A DNA stretch of 64,000 nucleotides from Lasiosphaeria ovina. Lineage: Eukaryota > Ascomycota > Sordariomycetes > Sordariales > Lasiosphaeriaceae. Numbering within the stretch: position 1 is the first letter of the stretch; each line of letters opens with the position of its first letter. Below, piece by piece: positions 36,439 through 47,935 of this stretch. Location of the stretch: NCBI GenBank assembly GCA_033439765.1, contig JAULSN010000007.1, positions 434,001-498,000 of the forward strand. The letters run 5' to 3'. Below the pieces are notes generated by a model, which saw nothing but the letters and a program-made list of their open reading frames with translations, made no database searches and was not told where the DNA came from. A program made the position numbers and the translations under genes.

Positions 36439-37637
36439 TGTCCGACGAACCAAGGCCTTCCACGCCTAATAACGGGACCCCCATCATGTCTACTGGAGAA
36501 TAGCCTTCCTCGCCTAATAGAGGAAGACTCGCCGCGTCCGACGATGGGGAAACCGCCCCTAGCAATGAATTCACCATCTTCGTTCCCTCCCTAATTCCCT
36601 TAGAGCATCTTCTTCAGATTTACGATATGGCATCTCCTCCCTACGCCTGCCCGCGCCACATACTCAAGGGAGTGGACAAACCCGACGAGGAGGAGCTGCA
36701 CCAACAGCAGTTCTTTTTACGGCGCGTCGTGCATGGGGCCCACGGATGGAGACCAGCCATGAAGTCGAAATGGGAGGTCTTGGTTGACTTCGTTAATAAG
36801 CTTGCCTCTAGCACTAGTCTTCGGCCGTGGGACACGCTGAGCCTCACGACCCAGGAGTTACTTCGCCGACTGCTTGGCGGGAGCGCAAAGCCGTACTACG
36901 ACGCTCCGGACACATCTTCTGCCCTTATGCAGGCTTGGCTGTGGTACGCCCTTGACGATAACCTCTTCTCGGACCTAGACAAGTGGGCGACTCCGTAATG
37001 GAAGGCCTATGGAACCCTCTGCGACTCTTTCCGCGACCGCGCCGGGACTCTGGACAGCGCCATTACCCCGGAGGAACGCGGCGAGTCCGGGGTGTACGCG
37101 GAGAACGAGTTTCACTATTGGCGCATATTCACCATCCGCATGATGATGAACGAAGAATTGGGGGGAGTTCGCATGACGATAGCCGAAGTACTCGGCACGA
37201 ACGCCGCCCCGCACACCTCTATTGACCGGCTAGCCGACCGCCTGATGGGTAAGCTTGCTGAGATCATTGACGAGGCCGAGAGCCCCTTAAGCACGCTCGA
37301 ATATGGTGTCCGGCGCACAGCCCGCTCTGCCGTGTTCACTGATCTCGCGATTCTCCGGGCATGGCCCCATGTCATGATCGCTTGGCGCCTCCCTAATATG
37401 GCGAGCGCAGCTGACATGCAGGGCCACCCCTTCCGCGAATCCCCCGCCCTCCAGTACTATGACGATATGTTTGAGAGTAAGGGCGACTCCATTGACTTTG
37501 TCGTGAGCCCCGGCATCTTTGAGTCGGGCCAACCAATCACTCGGTACTATGAGGGAATTTGGGTGTGTCCTATCCGGGTGGCTATTAACGGATCCCTGGA
37601 CGACACCGCGGCAGGTTTCAGATCGTTCATCATGTAG
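36439..37637 (+). pseudogene. Uncharacterised protein, two nonsense codons and one frameshift
   Basis: Starting from ATG 36439 (MSDEPRPSTPNNGTP), a one-base loss shifts into the frame of 36486. It then reads MSTGE-stop-PSSPNRG (TAG at 36501) and continues through LEHLLQIYDMASPPYACPRH to a TAA at 36996 inside KWATP-stop-WKAYGTLC. The same frame then stays open to 37637 (MYAENEFHYWRIFTIRMMMN, then ALQYYDDMFESKGDS, ending FRSFIM). The whole would be about 400 residues, soluble and helix-rich, with no signal peptide. Both stops fit CAG/CAA to TAG/TAA. GC content is normal, so RIP was light. I do not recognise the family. Confidence 0.5.
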
Positions 37638-39306
37638 AATACGACAGGCTCGGGAGTGGCCAACCACTAAATCTAGAGCAACGAGATGGGGCAGTAAGTG
37701 ACGGGGTTAGGGTTTTTCTTGCAATCTGTCGAGAATTAGGGGAGTTTTTTTTCCCAGCCATTCATTGTACTTCACTTCTTGGGCACGCACACAAGATAGG
37801 TGTCCATTCATTAACACAAAAGAAGCCACCTCGTCCGTGAGCATTCTTTCTTTCCAATGCATGGTATGTGAGACGCAATGCGACGGTCCTGCGAGGAGGC
37901 AGAAGCCATGCCGGCGGGGCGTGTGGACGGCGGTTGGTCCTTTCTTTGCGTACTCTGGCGTTTGTGTTTGGCCTTGCCTTGCAGATTGTTCTTCGTGTGT
38001 CCATCAGCTAGCTGCCAGCCGGCGCAGGGCCCCACATCCGCATGTGGATTCTACCATAGTACTGGCTAAAACGTCTGGTAAACCCCCCCACCTGTGCAAG
38101 ATACGACACTGTTTTGTCCCGAAAGACGCACATGTCCCGCACAGGGGCCCTCGCGGCACTGGTGGGTTGCCATGTCTGCCGTGCCTTGCACAAAAAGGTA
38201 TGCACGCATCGCATGGTGATTGTTTGCGAGGCGCCAAAGCCTGATGGGCACTTGGCTTAATTTTCCTTTCTCGGAAAGACCGAATCTGGCAGAAGTACTC
38301 AGTCTTTCACCTGTGTCTTCGGCAAGATGGCCACGACTAACCAGGGAGGGCTTGGGTTGGTGGGCGGCTTGATTTGCCGTGTGCTGGCACGCGCGCGGCC
38401 GACAAAAAAAAAAGAGACCCACAAATTAAGTAATGCATGCCCTGTGGGTCCTCCTAGCTCAACAAACACAGTCTTTGAATCACGCAGGAAACGATCAATT
38501 CCTGGATCGAACACAAACCTCAAATCTTCAGAGAATCTATTCAGCTAGAAGGAGGGCTCACAGGGTATTAATTTGAGCTTGGTTTATCTTTTTTGGCATA
38601 CTTTTGGCCAAGTTGTGGATGGATAGCCAAAGCGCTGAATGTATGTTGGTGGGTTTTTTTTTCTTGGCCGCGTGCGTGGCTGGCTCTCAGAGAAGTTCCA
38701 CTCTCAAATTGGATTGGCCTTGGGAGAGCCCCGCCGACCCATACATACACAGCTTGCTGGCTGCATGCGGCCAGCTAATCCGAGAGCACCTCGCAGAGGC
38801 GACACGCAAAACTTCATCTGAACTCGGGTCTGGACCGGGAATCGACAGCAGGATGCCGCGAGATGAGTCCCTGAAATCTCCTTCGGCTTCAGGGCCAGCC
38901 AGGCATCCAAGCTACGACTGGATGCATCTCTGATCCTTTTGCGTCCAGGCGCTGCCGCCAGCGAGTTCAACAAGGCACTATCCCGCAGCCGATCCGCGCG
39001 CGCAAACCAAACGAAACCTCTCTCTGGCAGCAACCCACAGACAGACCAACGCGGAAAGAAAAATCCGAACTAGCAAAGAGGCCCGTGTCGGAGCAGCCGG
39101 GGGCTCATGAGTTGCTCCTTCCACTGCCGTCAGGGGCTGGCTGTCGGAGGGAAAGTGCAGCTTCGAAAACGACTGGAACTAATCACCAGTCAAGACCAGA
39201 CCCACACATCTCCCGGACAGGGGTTCAAACCTGGCAGCAGCCAGCAACTGTCACAATCTGGAAATGCTTAGCTAAGGGTGGGCCCCAGGCGGCCACACTT
39301 GCACAC
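37638..39306. other. Gap, no gene recognised
   Basis: Many overlapping short open frames on both strands; none shows domain, signal or splice structure. Confidence 0.4.
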
Positions 39307-40987
39307 GAGAGGAATCCCCACTTTTTTTTGGCAGGCTTGAGTGGTTGTCAACACAGTTGTTTGGCAATTGAAGCAAAATCTTCAAATACTATAGATGTAA
39401 ATAACACAACGGCGCAAGGCTGTGCGCAGCTGCAAGTTTCAAAGGAAATAGAAGCTATTCAGACCTATTTAAATTCGAAGAGTGCGCGTTAGTTGGTGTT
39501 GAATTGGTTGTGTTTTGGATGCACCTATGTTCCTAGGGAATGGCTCCAAAACCAGTTAAAGCTCTGCTCCAAGACCAATATTCATCTACAACTTAACGCA
39601 TTTTAAGTCAAACTGAACGCTCTCTGCAAGAACAGAAAGCTCTGAGTAGCTTCAATGCGCGCTCCAATTTACAGCTGCGCGCATGCAGCCGTTGTTGTTG
39701 TGGAAGTGGAAGGAAGGACATATATTTGCAGCAACGTTGTGGCAACGTTGTGGCATATTGACGGGGGTAACGGGGGCGGGAAAAGATGGATCAAAACCAA
39801 GATGAACATACTTCTATCCTTCCACAACAACAACTACATGCGCGCAGCTGAAAGTTGGAGCGTAGAATGAGGGCATTCGGGGCTTTCTATCCCTAAAGAG
39901 AGCGTTCAATTTTATGAAGAACTCGTAGAGCTGTAGCTGCGTGTTGAAATTTGGTGTGTTTCCTTGGGTCGGGAGTAACAACGTCAAATACATCAACATA
40001 TTCAACCGTAAATAGCATAACAAGCACTACATGCGCGCAGCTGTAATTTTGGGGGCATATAGTAGCCTTTTAGGGCTATTCAACTCTATGAAGAGGGTGT
40101 TAGCCGACCAAGAATTCGTCAAGGTCTAGGGATATAGAATAAAACCATGCTTTTCCTTCCACAATCACGAATTCTTAGCGTATTCGCATACTCTCTTCAG
40201 ATTTGTATAGCGCCAAGTAGCATCAATAAGCTCTCTAGTTTACAGCCGCGTACATGTAGTGCTTGTTGTGTCATGTACATTTTAATATATTATCAACAGG
40301 GTATGAAAAATTTTCACCTACCCCAACGAAAATGCCTCACAGCTACGTATATAGCCACAACATAACGAGTCCTTAAGATATTTACGTATACTCTATTACA
40401 TTGGAAAGCTCCGAATGGCTTCATATAGCTCTCTAGTTCATAACTACGCGCATGCCTTCAGTATGGAGTTGTGTAAGGATTTCACATGTTGTTTTATTTT
40501 GACATGCGTTTGTGGTGCCGTCATTTCACCCCCTGTTCCCCTGAAGCCCACTAAAAATTTAGAACGTTTTGCTCCAAACCTACCTTCTTCCTTCACAACA
40601 ACAACGTATACATGCGCGTAGCTGCAATTGAAGAGCTGAATAAAGCTCTTCAGGACTTTCTAATGCAACAGAGTATGTGCGATTTGAGGAAGGACTCGTT
40701 GTTGTGGATGGAAAAGGAAGGTTTTAGGGAGTCAAACGTAAAAAATCTTCACCTGGGGGCCTGCCGAAGTAGGTGTACACCTAAAGCTCGACGCATTCTT
40801 AGTCAAATTACATGCACTCCTCGAATTTGAATAGTCCTGAATAGTTTCTATATACTCTCAAAGTTGCAGCTACGCGCATGCGTACGCCGTTGTGTTATTT
40901 ACATTTGAATATAGCTTCAAACAACGCAACACAACGCGCGCGTTGACAGCCAGCCACCCACCTGCCAAAAAAGTGGGTATTCCTCTC
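39307..40987. repeat. Foldback-like repeat element, copy 2 (both ends present)
   Basis: The left end GAGAGGAATCCCCAC, T run and GGCAGGCT is repeated inverted at the right end (40920-40987: GAGAGGAATACCCAC, T run, GGCAGGTGG, then GTTTGAAGC when read inward). Within lie alternating inverted units with CATGCGCGCAGCTG-type cores, spaced about 130-170 bp, as in copy 1. It is 1,681 bp with no transposase. The target duplication is not clear. Confidence 0.65.
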
Positions 40988-40989
40988 AA

Positions 40990-41344
40990 GTCACAGCGGG
41001 CTAATCACTTGGAATGAAGGAAGCAGCCAATGAGAAAGGACCCGGGAGAGACACGGTGACGTGACCCTCGGGCCCTCAGAATTGTCTTGTATATAACTAC
41101 GACATAACTGACACACTCACTCAGGATAGACTTGGTCTGACCAAGTAATCACTTCAAGTTCACCTTCTAGTCTACTGCTAGAGCAGTCCCTTGGATCACC
41201 CGTGCGTGGGGCACTTACCCTGTTGTTGTTCATCGATTCACCTAAACCCTCGGACCTTCCTGTCTTTGCAGCTGCCGGCTCAGTTGCTCACTTGATCCAC
41301 CTATATTCAGGTTGTTCACCTTGACTGGGACTGGGATTGTAACA
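40990..41344 (+). repeat. Possible solo or truncated LTR
   Basis: The segment runs from TCACAGCGGGCTAATCACTT to GGGATTGTAACA, contains a TATATAA box (about 41089), and resembles a Gypsy-type LTR in layout. It directly abuts the foldback element, and its expected TG start is not present. No internal retrotransposon sequence or second LTR was seen. Confidence 0.3.
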
Positions 41345-42326
41345 GAGCCGTAGCGGGCGAGCGAGCAAGATCGTATTACGGTTTAATTAGCAGCCTTCAA
41401 CTGTCAGTTGCCACTTTAGAAAACGTAATAGACGAATAAATACAAGATTTTATACTTGCTCATTTTAGGGATGACACAATAAGTCTCCTTGGGGAGGGGG
41501 GGGGGAGGCGGCGGAACGACACTCGGGGTAAACCTCGCCCCGCCCCGCACGCAGAAAGGGGAGTGCCATTGGGACAGCACCCACCCAACGTCGGTGCAGT
41601 GTATTGTAGCAAGTGGGGAGGCTGATACAGGTGAGGTATCCCGGACCGCATGCCATTTCGCAAACGTTCGGACCCGCGGGAACTGACCCACAAAACGAAC
41701 CGGGTCTGGCGCTTCATGATTCCCTTCAGGTCCGAGAGGGCTCGTGGCTGCACCATCTCATCTCCATAAGCGCAGAGGCGGACACCGCGCCCAGGAGAAC
41801 GAAGGCAGGAAGACGATGCATTTTGACATGTCTCGTCAGTGGAACCTTTGGGATATCCGATAGCTGTTGAGTAACCATTGAAGAAAACAAAATAATCCGC
41901 AAATGGGACAGCTTCTCCCTGGGCTGACTGACCCAGGGGAGGCTGCAGCTTCTTATGCTTGGAATGCGAGCTGTCGAACGGGTCATCCATCAATCCAGCC
42001 GAAAGGTCCAACCTGAAATTGCACGGACCAGACGTTGTTGTACAAGACCAACCCCTCCGCAGCCTGCCTCGGTGTACGGTACAGTATGTCACTTAACCAA
42101 ACAGCAGCGCCAGGGGGGCTTTGCAGGCCATACCTATTTTGCAATTGGTGGAGATGCCTGCGTGCGGCTGAACACTGCGACCACTTCCTTAATCAGCGAC
42201 ACATTTGCAAAGCCCTTCAACAACGGACACAACCTCGGTGGTGTCTTTTTCAGACCGCAGCCGTCAATGGCCCCCCAATGGAAGGCGACGTTCTAGATCT
42301 CTTCGGCCTTTTGGCACTCGCATCAT
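41345..42326. other. Gap with unrecognised open frames
   Basis: Overlapping open frames on both strands (for example 41460-42092, -) contain protein-like stretches, but no family could be named. Confidence 0.35.
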
Positions 42327-42539
42327 CTATAGTTGCCCTCGGCGCAGCCGACCTCCTTGGCGGCTGGTGATGCAAGTCTTGGCGCAGTCGAGGACGGCGT
42401 CGACCCTTTTGGCACGGCCGTGGCTTGCTGGTGCAGGTGGGGCGGGGTGGCAGACGAGGTGTCGGACTCGGAAGGGGAGGGTGTGGTCTCGGACGAAGAT
42501 GAAGGGGGTGGCGGTCGGTGAGGTGGTGGTGGTGGCCAC

Positions 42540-42972
42540 ATCGTCAGACAGAAACTGAGGTGGAAGGCGATGGGGTGGCGCTGTAAGCGAGTGGACTACT
42601 CGTCGGGTCGTCAGGGTGTTGGGTGACGTAGCTGTAGTGGACGTTGACCGAGTTGATGATGGCGGCATCCGCGGCGATGCCACATCGGCCGACGACCCAC
42701 ACAGGAAGGCGGTGCTTTCGAACATGCTGCACTCGCAGCTATAGTCTTCTTCGTCTGAGCAGCCCACGGTGAGCGCGGCCGGCGAGATGCAACTTGTGGC
42801 GCACGAAGGGACCTTGTCGGAAAAGTCCTGGCACTCCCAGGGGCTCGCGGTGCGTGCCACCGCAAGTTGGTTGAGGAGCTGCTGTGATGGTGTCGGCCGG
42901 GTGAGGAGCGGCGGAGACGGCCCGTACCGAGAGGAGAGCGATAGCCCCGGCGAGAACTTGTGCCGAGACCAT
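42540..42972 (-). pseudogene. CFEM-domain secreted protein pseudogene
   Basis: The start at 42972 gives a signal peptide (MVSAQVLAGAIALLSVRAVS, then AAP). After one frame change comes the CFEM core: CQDFSDKVPSCATSCISPA, then LTVGC, DEEDYSCEC. A second frame change gives the closing GRCGIAADAAIINSVNV and a Thr/Ser-rich stretch. The Cys spacing fits CFEM (C-x9-C-x3-C, then C-x7-C-x-C). Family members are fungal surface or secreted proteins used in haem uptake or host interaction. Two frameshifts make this copy non-functional unless small unrecognised introns correct the frame; I judge it a pseudogene. The larger 270-residue frame around it is not the true protein. Confidence 0.65.
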
Positions 42973-43649
42973 ATCGGATAAACGAATGACTTGTTCGTGG
43001 AAGCGAGAACGAGCAAAAAGGAGAGACCAGATTGTGCAGAGAGCCCAGAAAACACACCACAGGCAAAGTACGAGGTCCTGGTCCCTTTATTCTCTGAGCA
43101 CGACTTGGTCCTGGGAGGTGAACGTCTCGGCATCGACATCCTGTCAGCAATACCAGCAGCCTACAAGTTCATGAAGTCAACAACTTGTAATTCTTCGCTT
43201 GTTTCGCATAATTATTGGTGGCGATAAACGACAAAGGGGTTAAGGGGGTGCCCGTCATAGCCCAAGAGTGGATACCTAGGAGCCAGAGTGCCAGGCATAC
43301 AGAATAGAGTCCCTGCATCTATCTATTCTACTTTCGGACACGATTGGATCTCGGACTTGCAAGGGTGGGGATGACTTGCTTGGCTCCTCCTCTTGGGTAG
43401 GTGAGAGAGAGAGCAGACGTGCACGGTGCCACAAGACAGGGTTGCGCGACACACTTACACAGTATTTACACCTGGAGTTTTCGCCGTTAATCTCTACATG
43501 TCAGTGGCAAGATGATCCGCAATGGCGGTTTCGGGATCCGTTCCTGTTCCTGCTGGCTGTCCGCCCCGGACCACAAGCCATTATCACAACAAAGCATCGT
43601 ATACTTTTCCCACACTTATCTTACAGCTATGAGGGGCTCCTTAGGTCAT
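42973..43649. other. Gap, no gene recognised
   Basis: Promoter side of the CFEM gene and 3' side of the maltase pseudogene; nothing else recognised. Confidence 0.4.
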
Positions 43650-44414
43650 CTTTGGGAAGCCAAGCGAGATATTCAACAGATCTCTCCGTGTTCCGTGCCC
43701 CACAAAGCTTGCACAAGCCAACCAAGTCTTCCCACGGCAGTAGCGAAATGACTCCGTTTCTTGGCTTCTCGGTTGATAACGAATCGTAGCTCCCCCAGAA
43801 TCCAAGACTGGACCTTATGGTCAGTCGGCACCATAAACTCGGCCTCTTTCCCACACTGAAGTTCAAGACTGTGACGGACGCGTCCGATTCGCATCCGCAG
43901 CTCTTCTTGAACGCAAGCACGGTCGGATGCGTGTGTCCTTGATGAGTTCAAAGTCATGAACAAGTCGGCGTGTCGTTTGCGGATCTCGAGAGCCCGCTGC
44001 TAAACGCGGTACGGTGCTACGAGCATGGTCCGTCCCGTTCGTTCGCCCTTCCTGCTACCACCTAGGCGGCTGCGTTGACGACGGGGGTGATCGCTGTTGA
44101 CGCGTATCCAAGGCTTGACGCCCGGAGGAGAAAAGCCGCCGTTCGAATTCGGGCCCCATTGAAATGGGGTCCTAGCGTTGTCACGCGCTTTGCGTCGCAG
44201 AAGAGCCTTCGCCCCGCTTCATTTCAGGGGTTCCTTTGGGGTATGTCGAGCATACACCGCATGAAAGCGAGTGGTCAATGGTAAGCTCATTGTGGGGCCC
44301 GAGACTGACGACACTCACTGCTTCCAGCAACTGATGGACTCGATATCCTTGTACTCTCCAGGGCCCCAATCGGCAGGTATGTTGGTTGCGCATGCCGAGC
44401 TCTTCGCCCTGGTA

Positions 44415-46540
44415 CCATCCCCCCCTTACCCGATCACCCCACCTTACCCGATCACCATTTATACCAAAACACTATATATTTGAGCAACGATTGTATAGTC
44501 ATTTGTGAAGCTATTTATATGGCAAATATAGCAAAATGTAGATAAAAAGTAGCTTAGTCCATATATCGTGCCGGCGTACGGATTGCACGGCCAGATCGGG
44601 TTTGCCTTGTAGGCATAACATCGTCATTTTCGTCAGAATCTTCCTCAACTTCATCTTTAGTCTCATCAACTTGAGGCTCTTCTTGAGCCTTAACTTGAGG
44701 CTCTTCGGGAACCTCACTACCTAGTAGTATAGTGGCCAAAGTCATGAACCGCTTATTCGGGTTCGGGATTTTTCGACGTTTTTTGGGCTTCAGTCGCTCC
44801 AATTTAGCCTCGAGGGCTTCAATCTGGTGTTTCTGGAAGATGACTTCGGTCTGAAGCTTCTCAACTGCCCGGGTAGCCTTCTTGAACTTCATCCTTGTCG
44901 AGGGACTAGTTCCTATGCCCAGATCCATGACCTGGCGACTAGTAGACGGGGTCTCCGGGACTCTAGGGGGTACAACGGGCTTAGGGGTCTTTTTCCTGTC
45001 TTGTTGAATCTCTGGGTGGCTTAGGGCCTTTTGCCTACTAATTGGCCAATTCCCAGTCGTTCGGAACCCTGATTTGATATTCCTTTCCGTGAATCCTAGC
45101 TCCCGAGCTACTTTATAATATCGTATAAAGTTGATCTTATCGACTAGTACTGAGTCGATCAGACTAGCTAATTTGGCCAGTTCGCGCCTATAGTAGGCTT
45201 TGACTATATTAAATACTCCGTTGTTAAGTGGCTATAAGCCGTGAGAGGTATAGGCCGGTAGGAAGTAAAGATATATATTATAGAAGAAGTAATAGGTTAT
45301 GAAGTTATCCTAGGGTAATAATATGAGATATATAGGTTAAAGAGGGTATAGACTTTATAACTTACCGTTATATGGCTGCCGTGGCCATTAAGAATAATAA
45401 GCCGGGCTTCGCTATCGTACTAAAGCTATAGATTAGTCTGTGGAATAAAAATATCCTCGAGCCAACTAATGGCTAGTTTATTATTAGTCCAGCCCTTTTC
45501 ACTAGTAACGAAGCTCCATTTAGCTATTTTGTTCATCTCGTCTTCAAACTACTACGTCTGAAGATCTTTTCCTTTAAAAATAATACCTGGATTAAGGACT
45601 TTGCCGTCGGTACTGATATATTCGATTATGGTGGACCAACTACGGCCCTGGTCACTTTTGAGGTAGGTTTTCCGAGTCTCTGAGCTCCCCAGGATTAAAG
45701 AGTTAAGGCCTATATATAATTAGTATAGTAGAGTATAATAAGTATTATTTACTTACCAAAGCCCGCTATAATACCGGCCTTATCGATATTGAAAGTGAGC
45801 CCAGGCCTGATCCAGTCGTATTCTTTCTCCCTGATGTCGAAATACCAGTTTACGGCTTTGGGAGTGAAGCCGTTGAATCGGGCTGCTTCCATTCTTTTAC
45901 CCACTTTTGCTTTTATCTCGGGGTTCCGGGCTTTGAAGGCCTCAATCCAGTGTTTTCCTAGGGGCTTATTATCCCCCTTCTTTTTGAGTAGCTCTTTGAT
46001 AATGCTGCAGACTTGTGAATAGGTCGGGGCATAGCCGAAGCTCTCTTGGCGTATGATCCAAGTAACAACACGCTTTTCTTCAGCGTCTATGAGCCGCCGG
46101 GAGGGGTGGTAGACTTCGCTCTTTGTAGGGACTCCCTTGAGTCTATCGTGTAACGTTGTGTATGGAATACCATGCTTCTGGGCAGATTTTCGAATGGAAA
46201 TACCATTGTCAGTGACGTCAAGATAAGCATTAACTATATTATCTTTAGTATATGAGGCCATAATGATAATACAGGACAATATACGTAGTCAAAGGTAGAA
46301 GGTAAGAAGTTAATGAGGTTAAAATTGAGCTTGACTTGCATCGATGCAGCGAAAAGACTACTGCATGTGGGCTGACAAATCTGCTCAAACTTTGTTCTAC
46401 ATGCAATTACATAACTAGTTCAATTGTCTACTTGTGAATAGCTTCAAAATTGAACGCGTAGTTGTTGTTGGAAGATGTAGTGTTTTGGTGTAAATAGTGA
46501 TCGGGTAAGGTGGGGTGATCGGGTAAGGGGGGGGGGATGG
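44415..46540 (-). mobile_element. Fot1/pogo-type DNA transposon
   Basis: Inverted repeats of about 60 bp (44415-44474 and 46478-46540) begin CCATCCCCCC and contain two tandem copies of TTACCCGATCACCCC-like sequence. TA flanks both ends (44413-44414, 46541-46542), the target typical of this superfamily. It is 2,126 bp and carries one transposase remnant on the minus strand. The inserted site lies in a Tyr codon region of the maltase pseudogene. Confidence 0.9.
44554..46261 (-). pseudogene. Fot1/pogo transposase, RIP-inactivated
   Basis: The start MASYTKDNIVNAYLDVTDNG at 46261 opens a Psq-type helix-turn-helix (SIRKSAQKHGIPYTTLHDRL) and a CENP-B-like DNA-binding region up to GFTPKAVNWYFDI. The DDE domain follows. 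The first Asp stays in FNIDKAG (usual NxDExG). The second Asp is Asn in LIILNGHGSH. The third is also Asn in stop-PLNNGVFNIV, usually QPLDxGxF. All fit G-to-A changes. Several TAG codons interrupt the central part (about 45150-45740). The Lys-rich C-terminus with a leucine-rich coiled coil ends at 44554. It cannot be an active transposase. Confidence 0.85.
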
Positions 46541-47935
46541 TATGTGTACAAGGTGCCAGTGAGAGTGGTCTGCATGATGCAGAGAAGTTTAGAACCGGCA
46601 ACGCAGTGATTATCCGAGTCGTTGCAGCACCGCGACACGGAACGAGGCCGGTCGTGGTTCTCGCAGAACAGCGATTCCCACCCCTTGCTGTGTCATGGAC
46701 TGGGACCTGTCGATGACCTTCCTCAGTTCGTCAACAGACCATGGTCTATAGCTGAAGCGCCCCTCCTCGGGAACGATGTCGAGCCCAATCATCTCGAAAC
46801 GTGAAGATCATGTTGAGGCAACCTTCTTCCGTCCTGACAATTTCAAGCCGCTGTTCTTCGTCGTCAAGGAATGGCATCTCTCCCACCGTGAGGATGTCTG
46901 ATGTCGTACTTGGAGAACACGAGGCGTTCTATCTCCTGGAGATACTCGAAAAGCCGTGCTCCATTGGCAAAGTATTTGTCGCCCGGCTGGTACTTCTTGT
47001 TTGAATATACAATTTCTGCGTCAGGGAACAACTTCTGGTCCTTGGAGATCAGGTTAATAACGTCCATCCGGAAACCAGAAATCCCTTTTTCGAGCCAGAA
47101 TCGGGCAATCTCGTGCACCCCGCCTCCGCGTGGGTTCTCCCAGTTTATGTCCGCCTGGGACAGACTGAAAAGAGAAAGATAGTACTCGTCTGTTCCGGAG
47201 TGGTAAGTCCAGGCTGATTGGGTGTCGTCCAGGAGGCAGGCCCAGCTGTTTGGCGGCTGTCGATTGCCATTTTCGTCATAGTTTAGCTTTCGCCAAATGT
47301 AAATATCAGTTCCGCCGCATACCTTTTTTGAAAGAGCCGAATCAATGAACCAAGAGTGCTGTGCCAGTCAGAATTTCGTTAATTAATCTGATAGATCGTA
47401 ATATAAGGACAAGAATGGGGGCAAAACGCGAGATCAGTCATTATCATGTCCTTACGTGAGTAGAAGTGTGATTGACGACGACGAGATCCATGACGAGGTT
47501 CATACGGCGCCGCTTGAGCTCATCGATCAAACGGTAGACGTCGTCCATTGTACCGAACGGACGATGGATTTCATTAATAGTTTGACTGGAACCCACTCAA
47601 TAAGCAGGTGTTTTCACAACCGTTTTCAGCAACTAACGCACAATATCATAGCCCATATCGTTCTGTGGGCTTTCAGAAACTGATTTTCCACTATTATTAG
47701 AACAATGGCGTCACAAAAGGAGTGTCGGCTCGAGGTATTTACTCAGAGAAAGCCACAGAACATCCACTGGCAAGACTGGTTAACTTTGGAAATATATCTG
47801 CGAGATGAACCGACCAATAAATAAATCTCTTACCGCCGAGCCCAAAAGATAATCCAGATTGGCCGTGATTCCATCAATGTTTCTTAGTCCGTCTCCATGT
47901 GTATCGCTGAACGAGGCAGGATATACCTGTTCATG

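Larger units (their letters stand above)
43650..47935 (-). pseudogene. GH13 alpha-glucosidase (maltase) pseudogene, split by a transposon
   Basis: Minus-strand blocks in maltase order: YPASFSDTHGDGLRNIDGI (near 47930), IHRPFGTMDDVYRLIDELKR and VMDLVVVNHTS, YHSGTDEYYLSLFS, FWLEKGISGFRMDVINLISK with the nucleophile Asp, TVGEMPFLDDEEQ with the acid/base Glu, ENHDRPRS, and QTTLTGTLYTY. The Fot1-like element interrupts here, and YQGEELGMRN resumes at 44414, followed by PADWGPGEYKDIESI, KARDNARTPFQWG and a C-terminal beta-domain end SLLPWEDLVGLCK. Frameshifts occur after SKYDI, before EMIGLDIVPEEG and near NARTPFQWG. The first exon is missing. Intact enzymes hydrolyse maltose or isomaltose inside the cell; this copy is dead. 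Confidence 0.85.

Noticed and set aside
39221..39232. tRNA B-box-like GGTTCAAAC
   Set aside because: No A box, anticodon arm or cloverleaf could be formed around it.
42327..43139. 270-residue minus-strand open frame as one gene
   Set aside because: Only its middle carries the CFEM core. The signal peptide and CFEM end lie in other frames, and its Pro/Thr-rich tail lacks family features.
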